A program made the translations under genes and the position numbers. Below are positions 1 to 7,948 of a stretch of 64,000 bases of DNA, one piece after another (positions within the stretch are counted from its first letter, which is position 1; each line of letters begins with the position of its first letter). Under the pieces are notes generated by a model that did not search any database, was not told the origin of the DNA, and saw only the letters and a program-made list of their open reading frames with translations. Source of the stretch: DASPKM01 sp035628135 (lineage in GTDB: Bacteria > Bacteroidota > Bacteroidia > Chitinophagales > Chitinophagaceae); assembly GCA_035628135.1 (NCBI GenBank), contig DASPKM010000006.1:310001-374000 (forward strand), in the 5' to 3' direction.

Positions 1-870
1 GTTTTCGGAATCATGCGCGGATACCAGGGATTGATAGAGAATGACATTGTGCCCATGCACTCCCGCTCGGTTGCGAACATCATCCAACGTGGCGGCACCA
101 TCCTCAAAACAGCGCGCAGCAAGGTCTTTCTTGAACCCGAAGGCCGTAAAAAGGCCTACGAAAACCTGAAGGTCCTGGGCATAAATGGCCTGGTGATCAT
201 CGGTGGCGATGGTTCGTTCAGGGGGGCAGACGCCTTCAGCCGCGAATATGATATTCCCTGTATCGGTTTGCCTGGCACCATCGATAAGGACATTGCCGGC
301 ACCGATTTTACGATTGGTTTCGATACAGCGGTCAATACCGCTGTCGAAGCCATCGACAAGATCAGGGACACCGCCGATGCGCACGACCGGCTGTTCATCA
401 TCGAAGTAATGGGCCGCGACGCAGGATATATCGCCCTACACAGCGGCATTGCCACGGGAGCAGAGAACATCCTGATCCCCGAACGCAAGACCCACATCGA
501 TGAGCTCATCGATTCGCTGCAGGAAAAAGAAAAAAGAAAGAAACTTGTGAATATGGTGGTCGTGGCCGAAGGCGATGAATTCGGGGCGAATGAAATTGCC
601 AGGATCATCAAAGAGCGGATGCCGCAGACAGAGACCCGCGTTTGCATACTCGGGCACATCCAACGCGGAGGCTCGCCCACCTGCCTTGACCGGCTGATAG
701 CCAGCCGCATGGGGTATTCAGCCGTTGAATGCCTGATAGAAGGACGTTATAACGTGATGGTGGGCATCAAGAACAACAGCATGAACTATATCCCGCTTGA
801 AAAAGCGGTGAAATCGAAACAGCGCATCAGTGAAGACTGGCTGCGCATTGTAAAGATCCTTGCCTCTTAA
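1..870 (+). CDS. pfkA: ATP-dependent 6-phosphofructokinase, 5' end cut by window edge
   Basis: The gene phosphorylates fructose 6-phosphate to fructose 1,6-bisphosphate, the committed step of glycolysis, in the cytoplasm. The frame is open from base 1 (VFGIMRGYQG), so about 35-40 N-terminal residues lie outside the window and the ATG at base 13 is internal. Visible motifs are GGDGSFRGA, PGTIDKDIAGTD and EVMGRDAGY. Gly at the two positions that separate ATP-dependent from PPi-dependent enzymes (GGDGS and PGTID) points to ATP use. The catalytic Asp of TID is present, but the following residue is Lys where E. coli has Asn (TIDND). The gene ends 26 bases before pyruvate kinase on the same strand, so the two are probably cotranscribed. 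Confidence 0.95.
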   Translation, partial: VFGIMRGYQGLIENDIVPMHSRSVANIIQRGGTILKTARSKVFLEPEGRKKAYENLKVLGINGLVIIGGDGSFRGADAFSREYDIPCIGLPGTIDKDIAGTDFTIGFDTAVNTAVEAIDKIRDTADAHDRLFIIEVMGRDAGYIALHSGIATGAENILIPERKTHIDELIDSLQEKEKRKKLVNMVVVAEGDEFGANEIARIIKERMPQTETRVCILGHIQRGGSPTCLDRLIASRMGYSAVECLIEGRYNVMVGIKNNSMNYIPLEKAVKSKQRISEDWLRIVKILAS

Positions 871-896
871 TTACTAATTCGCAGAACAAGAGAACA

Positions 897-2387
897 ATGA
901 GTAAACACGTTTCCAAATACCTGCACCAGCAAATGGACAAACAAGCCGGGCTGGACCATGCATTTCATCGCACCAAGATCGTTGCCACCGTTGGACCTGC
1001 CAGCAATACTCCTGAAAAATTGCTGGAACTGGTAAAAGCCGGTGTGAATGTTTTCAGATTGAACTTTTCGCACGGCACGCACGAAGACAAATTAATGATC
1101 ATCGAGTATATCCGCACCATCAATAAAAACGAGCCTTATAACATCGCCATCCTCGGCGATTTGCAGGGCCCGAAGCTAAGGGTGGGCGAGATCGAAAGCG
1201 GCAGCATGTTCGTGGAGGCCGGTGAAATACTCACCTTCACCAATGAAAAACTGGTAGGCACCAAGGAACGCATTTACGTTTCGTATCCCAATCTGCACTC
1301 TGATGTTAAGGTAGGCAATCTCATCCTCATCGATGATGGCAAGCTGGAAGTGCGTGTAGTGGAGATCACTAAAAAGAAAGATGTAAAAGTAGAGGTGACC
1401 ATGGGCGGTATATTGTCCTCGAAAAAAGGCATTAACCTTCCAGACACCAAGGTATCGCTGCCCGCGCTTACAGAAAAGGATCTACAGGACCTTGAGTTCA
1501 TCATAGAGCAAAAGCTGGACTGGGTTGCGCTTTCGTTTGTACGCAGCGTAAAAGACATTATTATTCTCAGGAACAAGTTGCACGAAAAGAAAAGCAAGTG
1601 TAAGATCATTGCCAAGATAGAGAAGCCGGAAGCGCTTACCAATATCCGTGATATCATCGTTGAATCCGATGGCATCATGATCGCCCGTGGCGACCTGGGA
1701 GTGGAATTGCCGGTGGAACAGGTGCCACTTATACAAAAACAACTCATTCGCAAATGCATTCACCGCGCAAAGCCGGTGATAGTGGCCACGCAAATGATGG
1801 AGAGCATGATCGACCGCATCAAACCCAACCGCAGCGAGATCACAGACGTGGCCAATGCGGTTTTGGAAGGCGCGGATGCGGTAATGCTTAGCGCTGAGAC
1901 CGCCACGGGACAACACCCGCAACTAGTGGTAGAAACCATGCGTAAGATCATCATGGAAGTGGAGCGTACCGACTACAACTACAACCTGGAAGACGAACTG
2001 ATACCGCAACCGCACTCGCCATCATTCCTTAGCGATGCCATTTGTTATAATGCGTGTAAGCTTGCCCGTGATGCCAATGCAGATGCATTGATAGGCATGA
2101 CGCAGAGCGGCTATACCGGCTTTATGCTAAGCAGCTACCGTCCGAAGGCGCCCTTGTATATTTTCTCCAAGGAAAGAACGCTCATCAACCAGCTTAGCCT
2201 TAGCTGGGGCGTGCGCGCATTTTTTTACGATGAAGAAGAAAGCCTCGATGATATTATTGAAGACCAGATTGAAATACTGAAGGAGCGCGGCTTCATTTCA
2301 TCGGGCAGCATCGTAGTGAATACCGGGAGCATCCCGGTGCACGCGCATGTACCTACGAACGTATTAAAGATCACGAAGATTGATTAA
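897..2387 (+). CDS. pyk: Pyruvate kinase
   Basis: This 496-residue enzyme converts phosphoenolpyruvate and ADP to pyruvate and ATP, the last step of glycolysis. The TIM-barrel active-site motifs are all visible: TKIVATVGPAS near the N terminus, RLNFSHG, GDLQGPKLRVG, the catalytic-Lys segment IAKIEKPEAL, MIARGDLGVELP and VIVATQMMESMI. The C-terminal regulatory domain is present to the end (GSIVVNTGSIPVH). Length is normal for a bacterial pyruvate kinase with an N-terminal extension of about 25 residues before the barrel. It follows pfkA by 26 bases, pairing the two irreversible glycolytic kinases in one transcription unit. It converges with cutC; no convincing terminator is seen in the 119-base gap. 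Confidence 0.97.
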   Translation: MSKHVSKYLHQQMDKQAGLDHAFHRTKIVATVGPASNTPEKLLELVKAGVNVFRLNFSHGTHEDKLMIIEYIRTINKNEPYNIAILGDLQGPKLRVGEIESGSMFVEAGEILTFTNEKLVGTKERIYVSYPNLHSDVKVGNLILIDDGKLEVRVVEITKKKDVKVEVTMGGILSSKKGINLPDTKVSLPALTEKDLQDLEFIIEQKLDWVALSFVRSVKDIIILRNKLHEKKSKCKIIAKIEKPEALTNIRDIIVESDGIMIARGDLGVELPVEQVPLIQKQLIRKCIHRAKPVIVATQMMESMIDRIKPNRSEITDVANAVLEGADAVMLSAETATGQHPQLVVETMRKIIMEVERTDYNYNLEDELIPQPHSPSFLSDAICYNACKLARDANADALIGMTQSGYTGFMLSSYRPKAPLYIFSKERTLINQLSLSWGVRAFFYDEEESLDDIIEDQIEILKERGFISSGSIVVNTGSIPVHAHVPTNVLKITKID

Positions 2388-2506
2388 ACGCTTTCCGCGT
2401 TCTGTGATCAGGCCAAGAGACCTGGAGCATCCGCAACCATAACAAAAAAACGGGCTACAGCGCATTAAAGTGTAGATAAAAACAGTGAGGCCGGCGGATC
2501 GTGTTG

Positions 2507-3262
2507 TTATCGAGGGCTATACATAACGTCGGGATTGCCCAATGCTTCTTTTAATTTCCTTACCTCTTCTGCCAGCACGGAATAATGGGAATACGATTCC
2601 GCCGAATTTGCAAATGCAGGATGGCGGTATTGCATGCGGCTTTCTACTTTTGTGCGCAACGATGAATGAAACTCCACTGCTCCGGTCTTTTGCGCCAACG
2701 ATTGAATATTGTCTTTCCTTACACCCGACCCCGGCATGATCACAACGCGGTCGTCGGCTTTTTTTACCAGCTCTGCTATCAGGTCTGCGCCATCGGGTGC
2801 CGCGGGCTGTTGTCCCGAGGTAAGTATGCGTGTGCATCCCGCCTCGATCAGCTGTTCCAATCCTTCGAAGGGATCGCGGCAACGGTCGAATGCGCGGTGA
2901 AAAGTTACTTCGAGGGGGTAAGCAAGGTCAACCAATCTTTTGGTGCGTGAAACATCAATAGCGCCATCGGTAGTCAACAGGCCGATTACCACGCCATCGC
3001 AGCCGAGTTGTTTGCAAAGGCTCACATCGTGGAGCATCACTTCAAACTCATCGGTAGTATAAAAAAAGTCACCGCCCCTCGGCCGGATGATGGGGAATAA
3101 TGCAACGCTAAGCTTTTCGCGGCATAGCCTGATGGTGCCATAGCTTTGCGTAGTGCCGCCTTCGGACAAATTATCGCACAGCTCAATGCGGTCGGCGCCT
3201 CCCTGTACGGCGGCCAGGGAAGCAGCAACATCGGAAGTGGCAATCTCGATCAGGTAGCTCAT
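2507..3262 (-). CDS. cutC: CutC family TIM-barrel protein (copper homeostasis family)
   Basis: A 251-residue single-domain protein of the CutC family. Family signatures visible are QGGADRIELCDNLSEGGTTQ near the N terminus, IIRPRGGDFFYT, a conserved EVTFHRAFDR and TSGQQPAAPDG. CutC was named for copper tolerance in E. coli; its enzymatic role is not established, so the functional name should be read as a family label. It has no signal peptide and is probably cytoplasmic. It starts 3 bases after the stop of the glycosylasparaginase gene, so both are in one minus-strand operon. This pairing occurs in Bacteroidota and may point to a role in glycan or glycoside metabolism rather than copper (inference). 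Confidence 0.9.
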   Translation of the reverse strand: MSYLIEIATSDVAASLAAVQGGADRIELCDNLSEGGTTQSYGTIRLCREKLSVALFPIIRPRGGDFFYTTDEFEVMLHDVSLCKQLGCDGVVIGLLTTDGAIDVSRTKRLVDLAYPLEVTFHRAFDRCRDPFEGLEQLIEAGCTRILTSGQQPAAPDGADLIAELVKKADDRVVIMPGSGVRKDNIQSLAQKTGAVEFHSSLRTKVESRMQYRHPAFANSAESYSHYSVLAEEVRKLKEALGNPDVMYSPR

Positions 3263-3265
3263 CGT

Positions 3266-4291
3266 TTAAAGTATATTTTTCGCTTCATACACCTTGCTTC
3301 CCGCATTGCTTTGCACGCAATATGTAAATCCCTTCTGAATGGCATAGCCTCCGAATTCACCTTTTTTATTGAGGGCGATGAAACCCACCTGCAAGCCTTT
3401 TACCTTATCCTTCTTAAGCCTGATCATTCGCTCGACAGCTCTCTTGCAGGCAACTTCCGGACTAAGGCCAATGCGCATCAATTCCACCACCAGGTGAGAA
3501 CCGCAAATGCGCACCACTTCCTCTCCTACTCCGGTGGCGGTGGCCGCGCCCACTTCGTTGTCTACATACAATCCGGCTCCTATAATAGGCGAATCACCTA
3601 CCCGGCCGTGCATTTTAAAAGCCATGCCGCTGGTGGTGCAGGCTCCGCTTACATTTCCCTTTGCATCCATGGCCACCATGCCAATGGTATCGTGCGTGGG
3701 CATCAGGCCGGGAACAGGCTTATTGTTGGGAGCATTTTTTTCCCTGAGTAATTTATCGATGATCGTGGGGTCGTACTTCGAGGTTTTCAACCATTCGCGC
3801 CATACGCGTTCGGCCTCTGGCGTCAGCAGGTTTTCTTTTTTAAATCCATTGGACAATGCAAACTGCAATGCGCCTTCCCCTACCAGTTGCACGTGCGGTG
3901 TTTTTTCCATTACGAGTCTTGCCACCGCTATCGGGTGCATGATGTGCTCCAGGCACATGACGCTTCCGCAGTTACCTGCTTCGTCCATGATGCAGGCGTC
4001 GAGGGTTACGCGACCATCGCGGTCGGGCAGTCCTCCATAACCTACGCTCTGGTCCGATGGATCGGCCTCGGGAATTTTTACACCTGCTTCTACCGCGTCC
4101 AACGCCCTTCCACCTTTACCGAGGATATTCCATGCGGCTGCATTGGCTTTTACATTGGGCGCCCAGGTTGAGATGACGATCGGTTTGCCCGTTATGTTCT
4201 GGTATATGCGTTCTTCTGAAAATTGTTTATTCACCACTACTCCTAACGATCCCAGCAAACTGGTATGAAGAAATCTCCTGCGTGTTGACAT
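3266..4291 (-). CDS. N4-(beta-N-acetylglucosaminyl)-L-asparaginase (Ntn hydrolase, exported)
   Basis: This 341-residue protein should split the GlcNAc-Asn bond left after proteolysis of N-glycoproteins. It is an Ntn hydrolase that activates itself by cleavage before a threonine. The motif HDTIGMVAMD places the nucleophile at Thr202, and the alpha/beta chains would be about 201 and 140 residues, as in the Elizabethkingia enzyme. Other family motifs are DPSDQSVGYGGLPDRDG and GRVGDSPIIGAGLYVDNEVG. The N terminus (STRRRFLHTSLLGSLG) is a twin-arginine-like signal, indicating folded export to the periplasm. It is the upstream gene of an operon with cutC, and its promoter region is filled by the octamer repeat at 4323-4436. 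Confidence 0.93.
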   Translation of the reverse strand: MSTRRRFLHTSLLGSLGVVVNKQFSEERIYQNITGKPIVISTWAPNVKANAAAWNILGKGGRALDAVEAGVKIPEADPSDQSVGYGGLPDRDGRVTLDACIMDEAGNCGSVMCLEHIMHPIAVARLVMEKTPHVQLVGEGALQFALSNGFKKENLLTPEAERVWREWLKTSKYDPTIIDKLLREKNAPNNKPVPGLMPTHDTIGMVAMDAKGNVSGACTTSGMAFKMHGRVGDSPIIGAGLYVDNEVGAATATGVGEEVVRICGSHLVVELMRIGLSPEVACKRAVERMIRLKKDKVKGLQVGFIALNKKGEFGGYAIQKGFTYCVQSNAGSKVYEAKNIL

Positions 4292-4322
4292 ATATAACTT
4301 GTTAATTTCTGTTTTGGTTAGT

Positions 4323-4436
4323 TATGGTCATTGGTCATTGAGTCATTAAGTCATTTGATCTTAAAAACTTTATCTTATTCACCAATGACCCAATGACCCA
4401 ATGACCCAATGACTTAATGACTCAATGACCTAATGA
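4323..4436. repeat. Octamer-word repeat (nnAATGAC) arranged as an inverted repeat
   Basis: On the right side, seven consecutive units of the form nnAATGAC (nn = CC, TT, TC or CT) run from about 4381 to 4436. On the left side, four to five units lie in the opposite orientation (4323-4355). The segment 4333-4355 is a perfect reverse complement of 4408-4430 (23 bases), separated by 52 bases that include an AT-rich stretch. The right arm overlaps the stop codon of the SnoaL-like gene and encodes its last residues. A 22-base stretch of the right arm recurs at 62638-62659, beside the mrp stop codon. Confidence 0.9.
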
Positions 4437-4904
4437 CTTACCCTCCATAAATCTTGCTAAATTACTTCTCGCGCTACGCCTGATCTTCGATTTCAGGTAG
4501 CCGCTCCAACCCAACAGCATTCCGCTTAGTCCCAGCGCCTGCCTGCTCCATTTCCAGATATCAAATTGATCAGAATGTTCGGTGATCTTTCCATCCTGGA
4601 TGCGCATGTGCGCCTTGATATTATTCACTACCTTCCTGCCTGATTTGGAGAATGTGTACCTGGCCCTCCAGTTGCAGGTGGCATATTCTTCATCGAGCAA
4701 TTGAATATTTGAAAATTCCAATGAAAAATCGCGTGCGCCTTTGCACAGCATTTCCCACATTGCCCTTACCTCATCTCCTTCCAATATCCCGAAAGCAGGA
4801 TCGTTGAATATGGGATCCTCGCTGTAACAATCCTGCATGGTTTTATAGTCCAGCCGCTGAAAGGCTGTATAAAACCGGCGGATAAGTTCTTCGTTGGCGT
4901 TCAT
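4422..4904 (-). CDS. SnoaL-like / NTF2-fold protein
   Basis: A 160-residue protein whose first 120 residues match the SnoaL-like NTF2 fold: an N-terminal helix (ANEELIRRFYTAFQ), the aromatic- and acid-lined pocket segment YSEDPIFNDPAF, and the late strand segment HMRIQDGKITEHSDQFD. Proteins of this fold are cyclases, isomerases or simple ligand binders; no function can be assigned. The C-terminal 35 residues are basic (KSKIRRSARSNLARFMEG) and unlike the fold. The last residues (KSLGH) and the stop codon are encoded by the adjoining octamer repeat, so the natural C terminus may have been altered by that repeat. It diverges from the CocE-type hydrolase gene across 56 bases. Confidence 0.75.
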   Translation of the reverse strand: MNANEELIRRFYTAFQRLDYKTMQDCYSEDPIFNDPAFGILEGDEVRAMWEMLCKGARDFSLEFSNIQLLDEEYATCNWRARYTFSKSGRKVVNNIKAHMRIQDGKITEHSDQFDIWKWSRQALGLSGMLLGWSGYLKSKIRRSARSNLARFMEGKSLGH

Positions 4905-4960
4905 AAATTTGAATGAGACAGAAAGCTAATTATTAAATTTAAAGCCCGAAAATTTAAACC

Positions 4961-6847
4961 ATGAGAAAATTTATTCTTCCGCTGTTACTGTTATTTGTTT
5001 TGCAGGCGGCTGCACAAAATTCGCAGGATTCGGCCTGGATCCGCGACAATTATTATAAAATCGAGCGGATGGTGCCCATGCGCGATGGCGTAAAATTGTT
5101 CACGGCCATTTACATTCCTAAAGACGCCAGTGAAAAGCATCCCATTTTATTTCGGAGAACTCCTTATTCCTGCGCGCCTTATGGCGAAGACAGGTGGGAA
5201 GCATTTTGGAATAACCATCACCGTTATTACATGCGCGAAGGATACATTATGGTAAAGCAGGACGTGCGGGGCCGCTGGATGAGCGAAGGCGAGTTCGTGG
5301 ACGTGCGGCCCTTCAAGACCAACAAATCAGGACAACAGATCGACGAGGCAAGCGATACCTACGATGCCATCGATTGGCTAATAAAGAATATTCCGAATAA
5401 CAACGGGCGTGTGGGTGTGTTCGGCATATCCTATCCCGGATTTTATAGTACGATGGCCGCACTAAGCGGTCACCCCGCATTGAAGGCTGTTAGCCCGCAG
5501 GCTCCGGTAACCGATTGGTTTATTGGGGACGACTTCCATCACAACGGGGCATTTTTCCAGATGGACGGGTTCGCATTCTATTCTTCGTTTGGAAAACCGC
5601 GCCCAAAGCCCACTACGGTGGGACCAACCGGATTTACCTACCCCACCCGCGATAATTATAAATTTTACCTCGAGGCCGGCACCCTGAAAAAGCTGGCTGA
5701 GTTCATGGGCGATAGCATACAATTCTGGAAAGACCTGTATGCCCACCCTAACTACGATGATTGGTGGCAGGCCCGCAACGTGCGCAATTTTGTGAACAAT
5801 GTTCCCGCTGGTACCGCCACCCTGGTAGTGGGCGGATTATTCGATGCGGAAGACTGCTTCGGCGCCTGGGAAACGTATAAGTCCATCGAGCAGAAGGCAA
5901 GGAATAACAACAGGATCGTAATGGGACCCTGGTACCACGGCCAATGGGCTGCGAGAGACGGCTCACAATTGGGCAATGTTAAATTTATGTCGAACACCTC
6001 TGAGTGGTACCAGAACAATATCGAGCTGCCCTTCTTCAATTATTACCTGAAAGACAAAGGCGATATATCGAAACAGTCAGAAGCGATAATATTTTTTACG
6101 GGCGAGAATGCGTGGAGACAATTGGCGTCCTGGCCGCCCGCCAATAGCCGCGAAAGGACCATGTACCTGCAGGCCGACGGCAAATTGGGATGGGATAAGC
6201 CCGCCGCCCGCGCGGCCTTCAGCGAATATATCAGCGACCCGGCGAAACCCGTACCTTATACCGAGGACGTGCATTTCAGCCGCACCGTGGGCTATATGAC
6301 GGACGACCAGCGGTTTGCGGCCCGGCGGCCCGATGTGCTGGTGTTCCAGACCGGCGTGCTGGAAGAGGACGTTACATTGGCGGGGCCTGTAGTTGCAGAC
6401 CTTAAGGTAAGCATCACCGGTACGGACGCAGATTTTGTAGTGAAGCTGATTGATGTATTCCCCGATGATTTCAGGTATGCCACCGACCAGCAGGCGGCTG
6501 GTAGGCAGGGCGGCGGATCGTATACTATGAGCGGGTACCAGATGCTGGTGCGTGGCGAGATCATGCGTGGCCGTTTTCGCAATAGCTTCGAGAAGCCGGA
6601 GGCCTTTGTTCCAAATAAGATCACTACCGTCAGGTATACCCTGCCCGATGTTGCGCATACGTTTAAGAAAGGACATAGGATCATGATACAGGTGCAGAGC
6701 TCGTGGTTTCCTTTGGTTGACCGCAATCCCCAGAAGTTTGTGAATATTTATGAGGCCAATGCGTCGGATTTTCAAAAGGCGACGATAAGGGTGTACCATG
6801 ATGCCGGAAACAGTTCTTCGGTAGTGTTGCCGGTGGTAGGGAATTGA
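4961..6847 (+). CDS. Secreted CocE/NonD family hydrolase (X-Pro dipeptidyl-peptidase S15-like)
   Basis: A 628-residue serine hydrolase with a clear signal peptide (MRKFILPLLLLFVLQAAAQ). The alpha/beta-hydrolase domain carries the nucleophile motif GISYPG with Ser157, an oxyanion-type DVRGRWMSEG segment, and the acid/His region GGLFDAEDCFG and GPWYHGQW. From about residue 395 a beta-sandwich C-terminal domain of the X-Pro dipeptidyl-peptidase type follows. The family includes cocaine esterase, glutaryl-7-ACA acylase and X-Pro peptidases, so the substrate could be an ester, amide or proline peptide. It is monocistronic as far as can be seen. Just after its stop codon there is a TTGACAAT word repeat and then an 11-nt tandem repeat. 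Confidence 0.92.
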   Translation: MRKFILPLLLLFVLQAAAQNSQDSAWIRDNYYKIERMVPMRDGVKLFTAIYIPKDASEKHPILFRRTPYSCAPYGEDRWEAFWNNHHRYYMREGYIMVKQDVRGRWMSEGEFVDVRPFKTNKSGQQIDEASDTYDAIDWLIKNIPNNNGRVGVFGISYPGFYSTMAALSGHPALKAVSPQAPVTDWFIGDDFHHNGAFFQMDGFAFYSSFGKPRPKPTTVGPTGFTYPTRDNYKFYLEAGTLKKLAEFMGDSIQFWKDLYAHPNYDDWWQARNVRNFVNNVPAGTATLVVGGLFDAEDCFGAWETYKSIEQKARNNNRIVMGPWYHGQWAARDGSQLGNVKFMSNTSEWYQNNIELPFFNYYLKDKGDISKQSEAIIFFTGENAWRQLASWPPANSRERTMYLQADGKLGWDKPAARAAFSEYISDPAKPVPYTEDVHFSRTVGYMTDDQRFAARRPDVLVFQTGVLEEDVTLAGPVVADLKVSITGTDADFVVKLIDVFPDDFRYATDQQAAGRQGGGSYTMSGYQMLVRGEIMRGRFRNSFEKPEAFVPNKITTVRYTLPDVAHTFKKGHRIMIQVQSSWFPLVDRNPQKFVNIYEANASDFQKATIRVYHDAGNSSSVVLPVVGN

Positions 6848-6873
6848 CAATTTGACAATGGAAGTGAAAAAGT

Positions 6874-6939
6874 TCAAACGAAGCTAAGACGAATCTATGG
6901 CGAATCTAAGACGAACCTAAGACGGTTCATCGACGGTTC
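6874..6939. repeat. 11-nt tandem repeat, six units
   Basis: Six consecutive 11-base units are seen: tcaaacgaagc, taagacgaatc, tatggcgaatc, taagacgaacc, taagacggttc, atcgacggttc. The period is exactly 11 with no indel. The last units (ggttc) are complementary to the earlier gaacc, so the array can also fold. It lies 26 bases after the CocE gene stop codon and does not encode a protein in a long frame. A relic with the same period is at 49536-49566. Confidence 0.85.
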
Positions 6940-6985
6940 GCCATTTTGGCATTGGCGTGAATTAGTAAGAGATAACGGCAGCGAC

Positions 6986-7022
6986 TAAACGGATTATCCG
7001 TTTAATATTTTTGGTTTATCCG
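6986..7022 (+). promoter_or_regulatory. Palindromic operator candidate with -7 element
   Basis: Bases 6986-7004 form a perfect 19-base palindrome, TAAACGGAT-T-ATCCGTTTA. A third half-site TTATCCG lies at 7016-7022, 22 bases (two helical turns) after the TTATCCG at 6994-7000. A Bacteroidota-type -7 element TATTTTTG (TAnnTTTG) sits between them at 7006-7013. This layout fits a dimeric repressor or activator controlling the small membrane protein gene that starts at 7081. The regulator is not identified in the window. Confidence 0.55.
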
Positions 7023-7080
7023 GCTAATAATCAATTTGTTAGAAAAAGGTTTGTAGCTTGCGCCTACAATGCCTTGTACT

Positions 7081-7335
7081 ATGGAAATAAGTGAGATTCA
7101 ATTGTACAATTCCCTAAGGCCTAAGCTCGGGGACCAGGAAACACAGGATTTTATACGCTACGTTAAGTCAACAGTTAAAAATGAATTTATGGAAAAAGAA
7201 GAAAAGTTTTTAACGAAGGATGATAAGGTAGACCTCACCCGCAGCATATTCTTGGCAAGTGTCGTAAACTATGTGGCTGTCCTTGCAACCTTGTTAGGAA
7301 TCGTCACATTTACTTTGAATATGCTTAATAAATAA
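7081..7335 (+). CDS. Small membrane protein, function unknown
   Basis: An 84-residue protein if translation starts at the ATG at 7081 (MEISEIQLYN); an in-frame ATG at 7069 would add four residues. The first 50 residues are charged and helical (QETQDFIRYVKSTVKNEFMEKEEKFLTK), followed by one membrane segment near the C terminus (SIFLASVVNYVAVLATLLG). This helix-plus-TM layout recalls small DUF1640-like coiled-coil membrane proteins, but the similarity is not strong enough to name it. The gene has its own promoter/operator candidate upstream and a terminator immediately downstream, so it is regulated alone. I do not recognise a function. Confidence 0.7.
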   Translation: MEISEIQLYNSLRPKLGDQETQDFIRYVKSTVKNEFMEKEEKFLTKDDKVDLTRSIFLASVVNYVAVLATLLGIVTFTLNMLNK

Positions 7336-7360
7336 TCGTTAATAACCTGTGTTAAAAAAT

Positions 7361-7394
7361 AAGGCCGGGACCGCTTGACCGCCCGGGCTTTTTT
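7361..7394 (+). terminator. Rho-independent terminator
   Basis: Left arm AAGGCCGGG (7361-7369) pairs with CCCGGGCTT (7382-7390) with a single G-G mismatch, followed directly by a run of T to 7394. It closes the transcription unit of the small membrane protein gene. Confidence 0.8.
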
Positions 7395-7445
7395 AGTATA
7401 TTAGAGTAGTTCTTTTAACCACATTGTTCACTAAATTTTACTGCT

Positions 7446-7835
7446 ATGGAGCAATCAACCGTTTCCATTGAACAGTTCCAGGACGAATTGCAATCCTGGA
7501 AACGTGAACTCTCTTCATCCAAAGAAGAGATCAAGTCCTTTGAAAAAGAATTGGCCGACCTGGCCTGCCGCAAACACGACCGCGAAGTCTTAGCACACGT
7601 TGAACATTTCCAAAACAATTTTATCCGCCAAAAAGAAGTTATCGACGAATTGAGGCACGACCTGCCCGATTCCCGCTACAAAGTAGAAAACATCTTTAAC
7701 AGCAAGTTTCAGTCAAACGGCAGTAGCGAACACGATGTTCACGCCCACCTCAACGACCGAATGGAAACCTTCCGCAAATTGTATCACGAATTAAAAGACG
7801 AATTCCAAAAATTTGAATCGGATCACCTGGTTTAA
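7446..7835 (+). CDS. Small coiled-coil protein, function unknown
   Basis: A 129-residue soluble protein that is almost entirely charged helix. Heptad-like segments are visible at about residues 7-60 (QFQDELQSWKRELSSSKEEI) and 95-125 (HLNDRMETFRKLYHELKDEF). One stretch, ADLACRKHDREVLAHVEHFQ, is rich in His and contains the only Cys. It has no signal peptide or membrane segment. It is isolated between two terminators (7361-7394 and 7861-7892), so it forms a single-gene unit. It could be a structural or stress-related coiled-coil protein; no family is recognised. Confidence 0.75.
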   Translation: MEQSTVSIEQFQDELQSWKRELSSSKEEIKSFEKELADLACRKHDREVLAHVEHFQNNFIRQKEVIDELRHDLPDSRYKVENIFNSKFQSNGSSEHDVHAHLNDRMETFRKLYHELKDEFQKFESDHLV

Positions 7836-7860
7836 GCCTTGAATTGATTAAAAAAATATT

Positions 7861-7892
7861 AAGCCGGCACGCATCCCGTGACCGGCTTTTTT
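7861..7892 (+). terminator. Rho-independent terminator
   Basis: AAGCCGG (7861-7867) pairs perfectly with CCGGCTT (7882-7888). The stem is extended inward by CAC/GTG with one bulged A, and a T run follows to 7892. Confidence 0.85.
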
Positions 7893-7948
7893 AATCTTTA
7901 CTTTGATTACATCCGCCTCAATTTCGGCACTATAGTAAAATTGCACAC

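Noticed and set aside
2388..2506. Bidirectional terminator between pyk and cutC
   Set aside because: Only a 5-bp CTACA/TGTAG pairing with a long loop could be found, which is too weak to report.
4323..4436. CRISPR-like array
   Set aside because: The units are 7-8 bases without spacers of constant length, they invert in the middle, and no cas genes are present.
6077..6877. 266-codon minus-strand frame opposite the CocE-type gene
   Set aside because: It is a shadow of the S15 C-terminal domain with no signal or motif.
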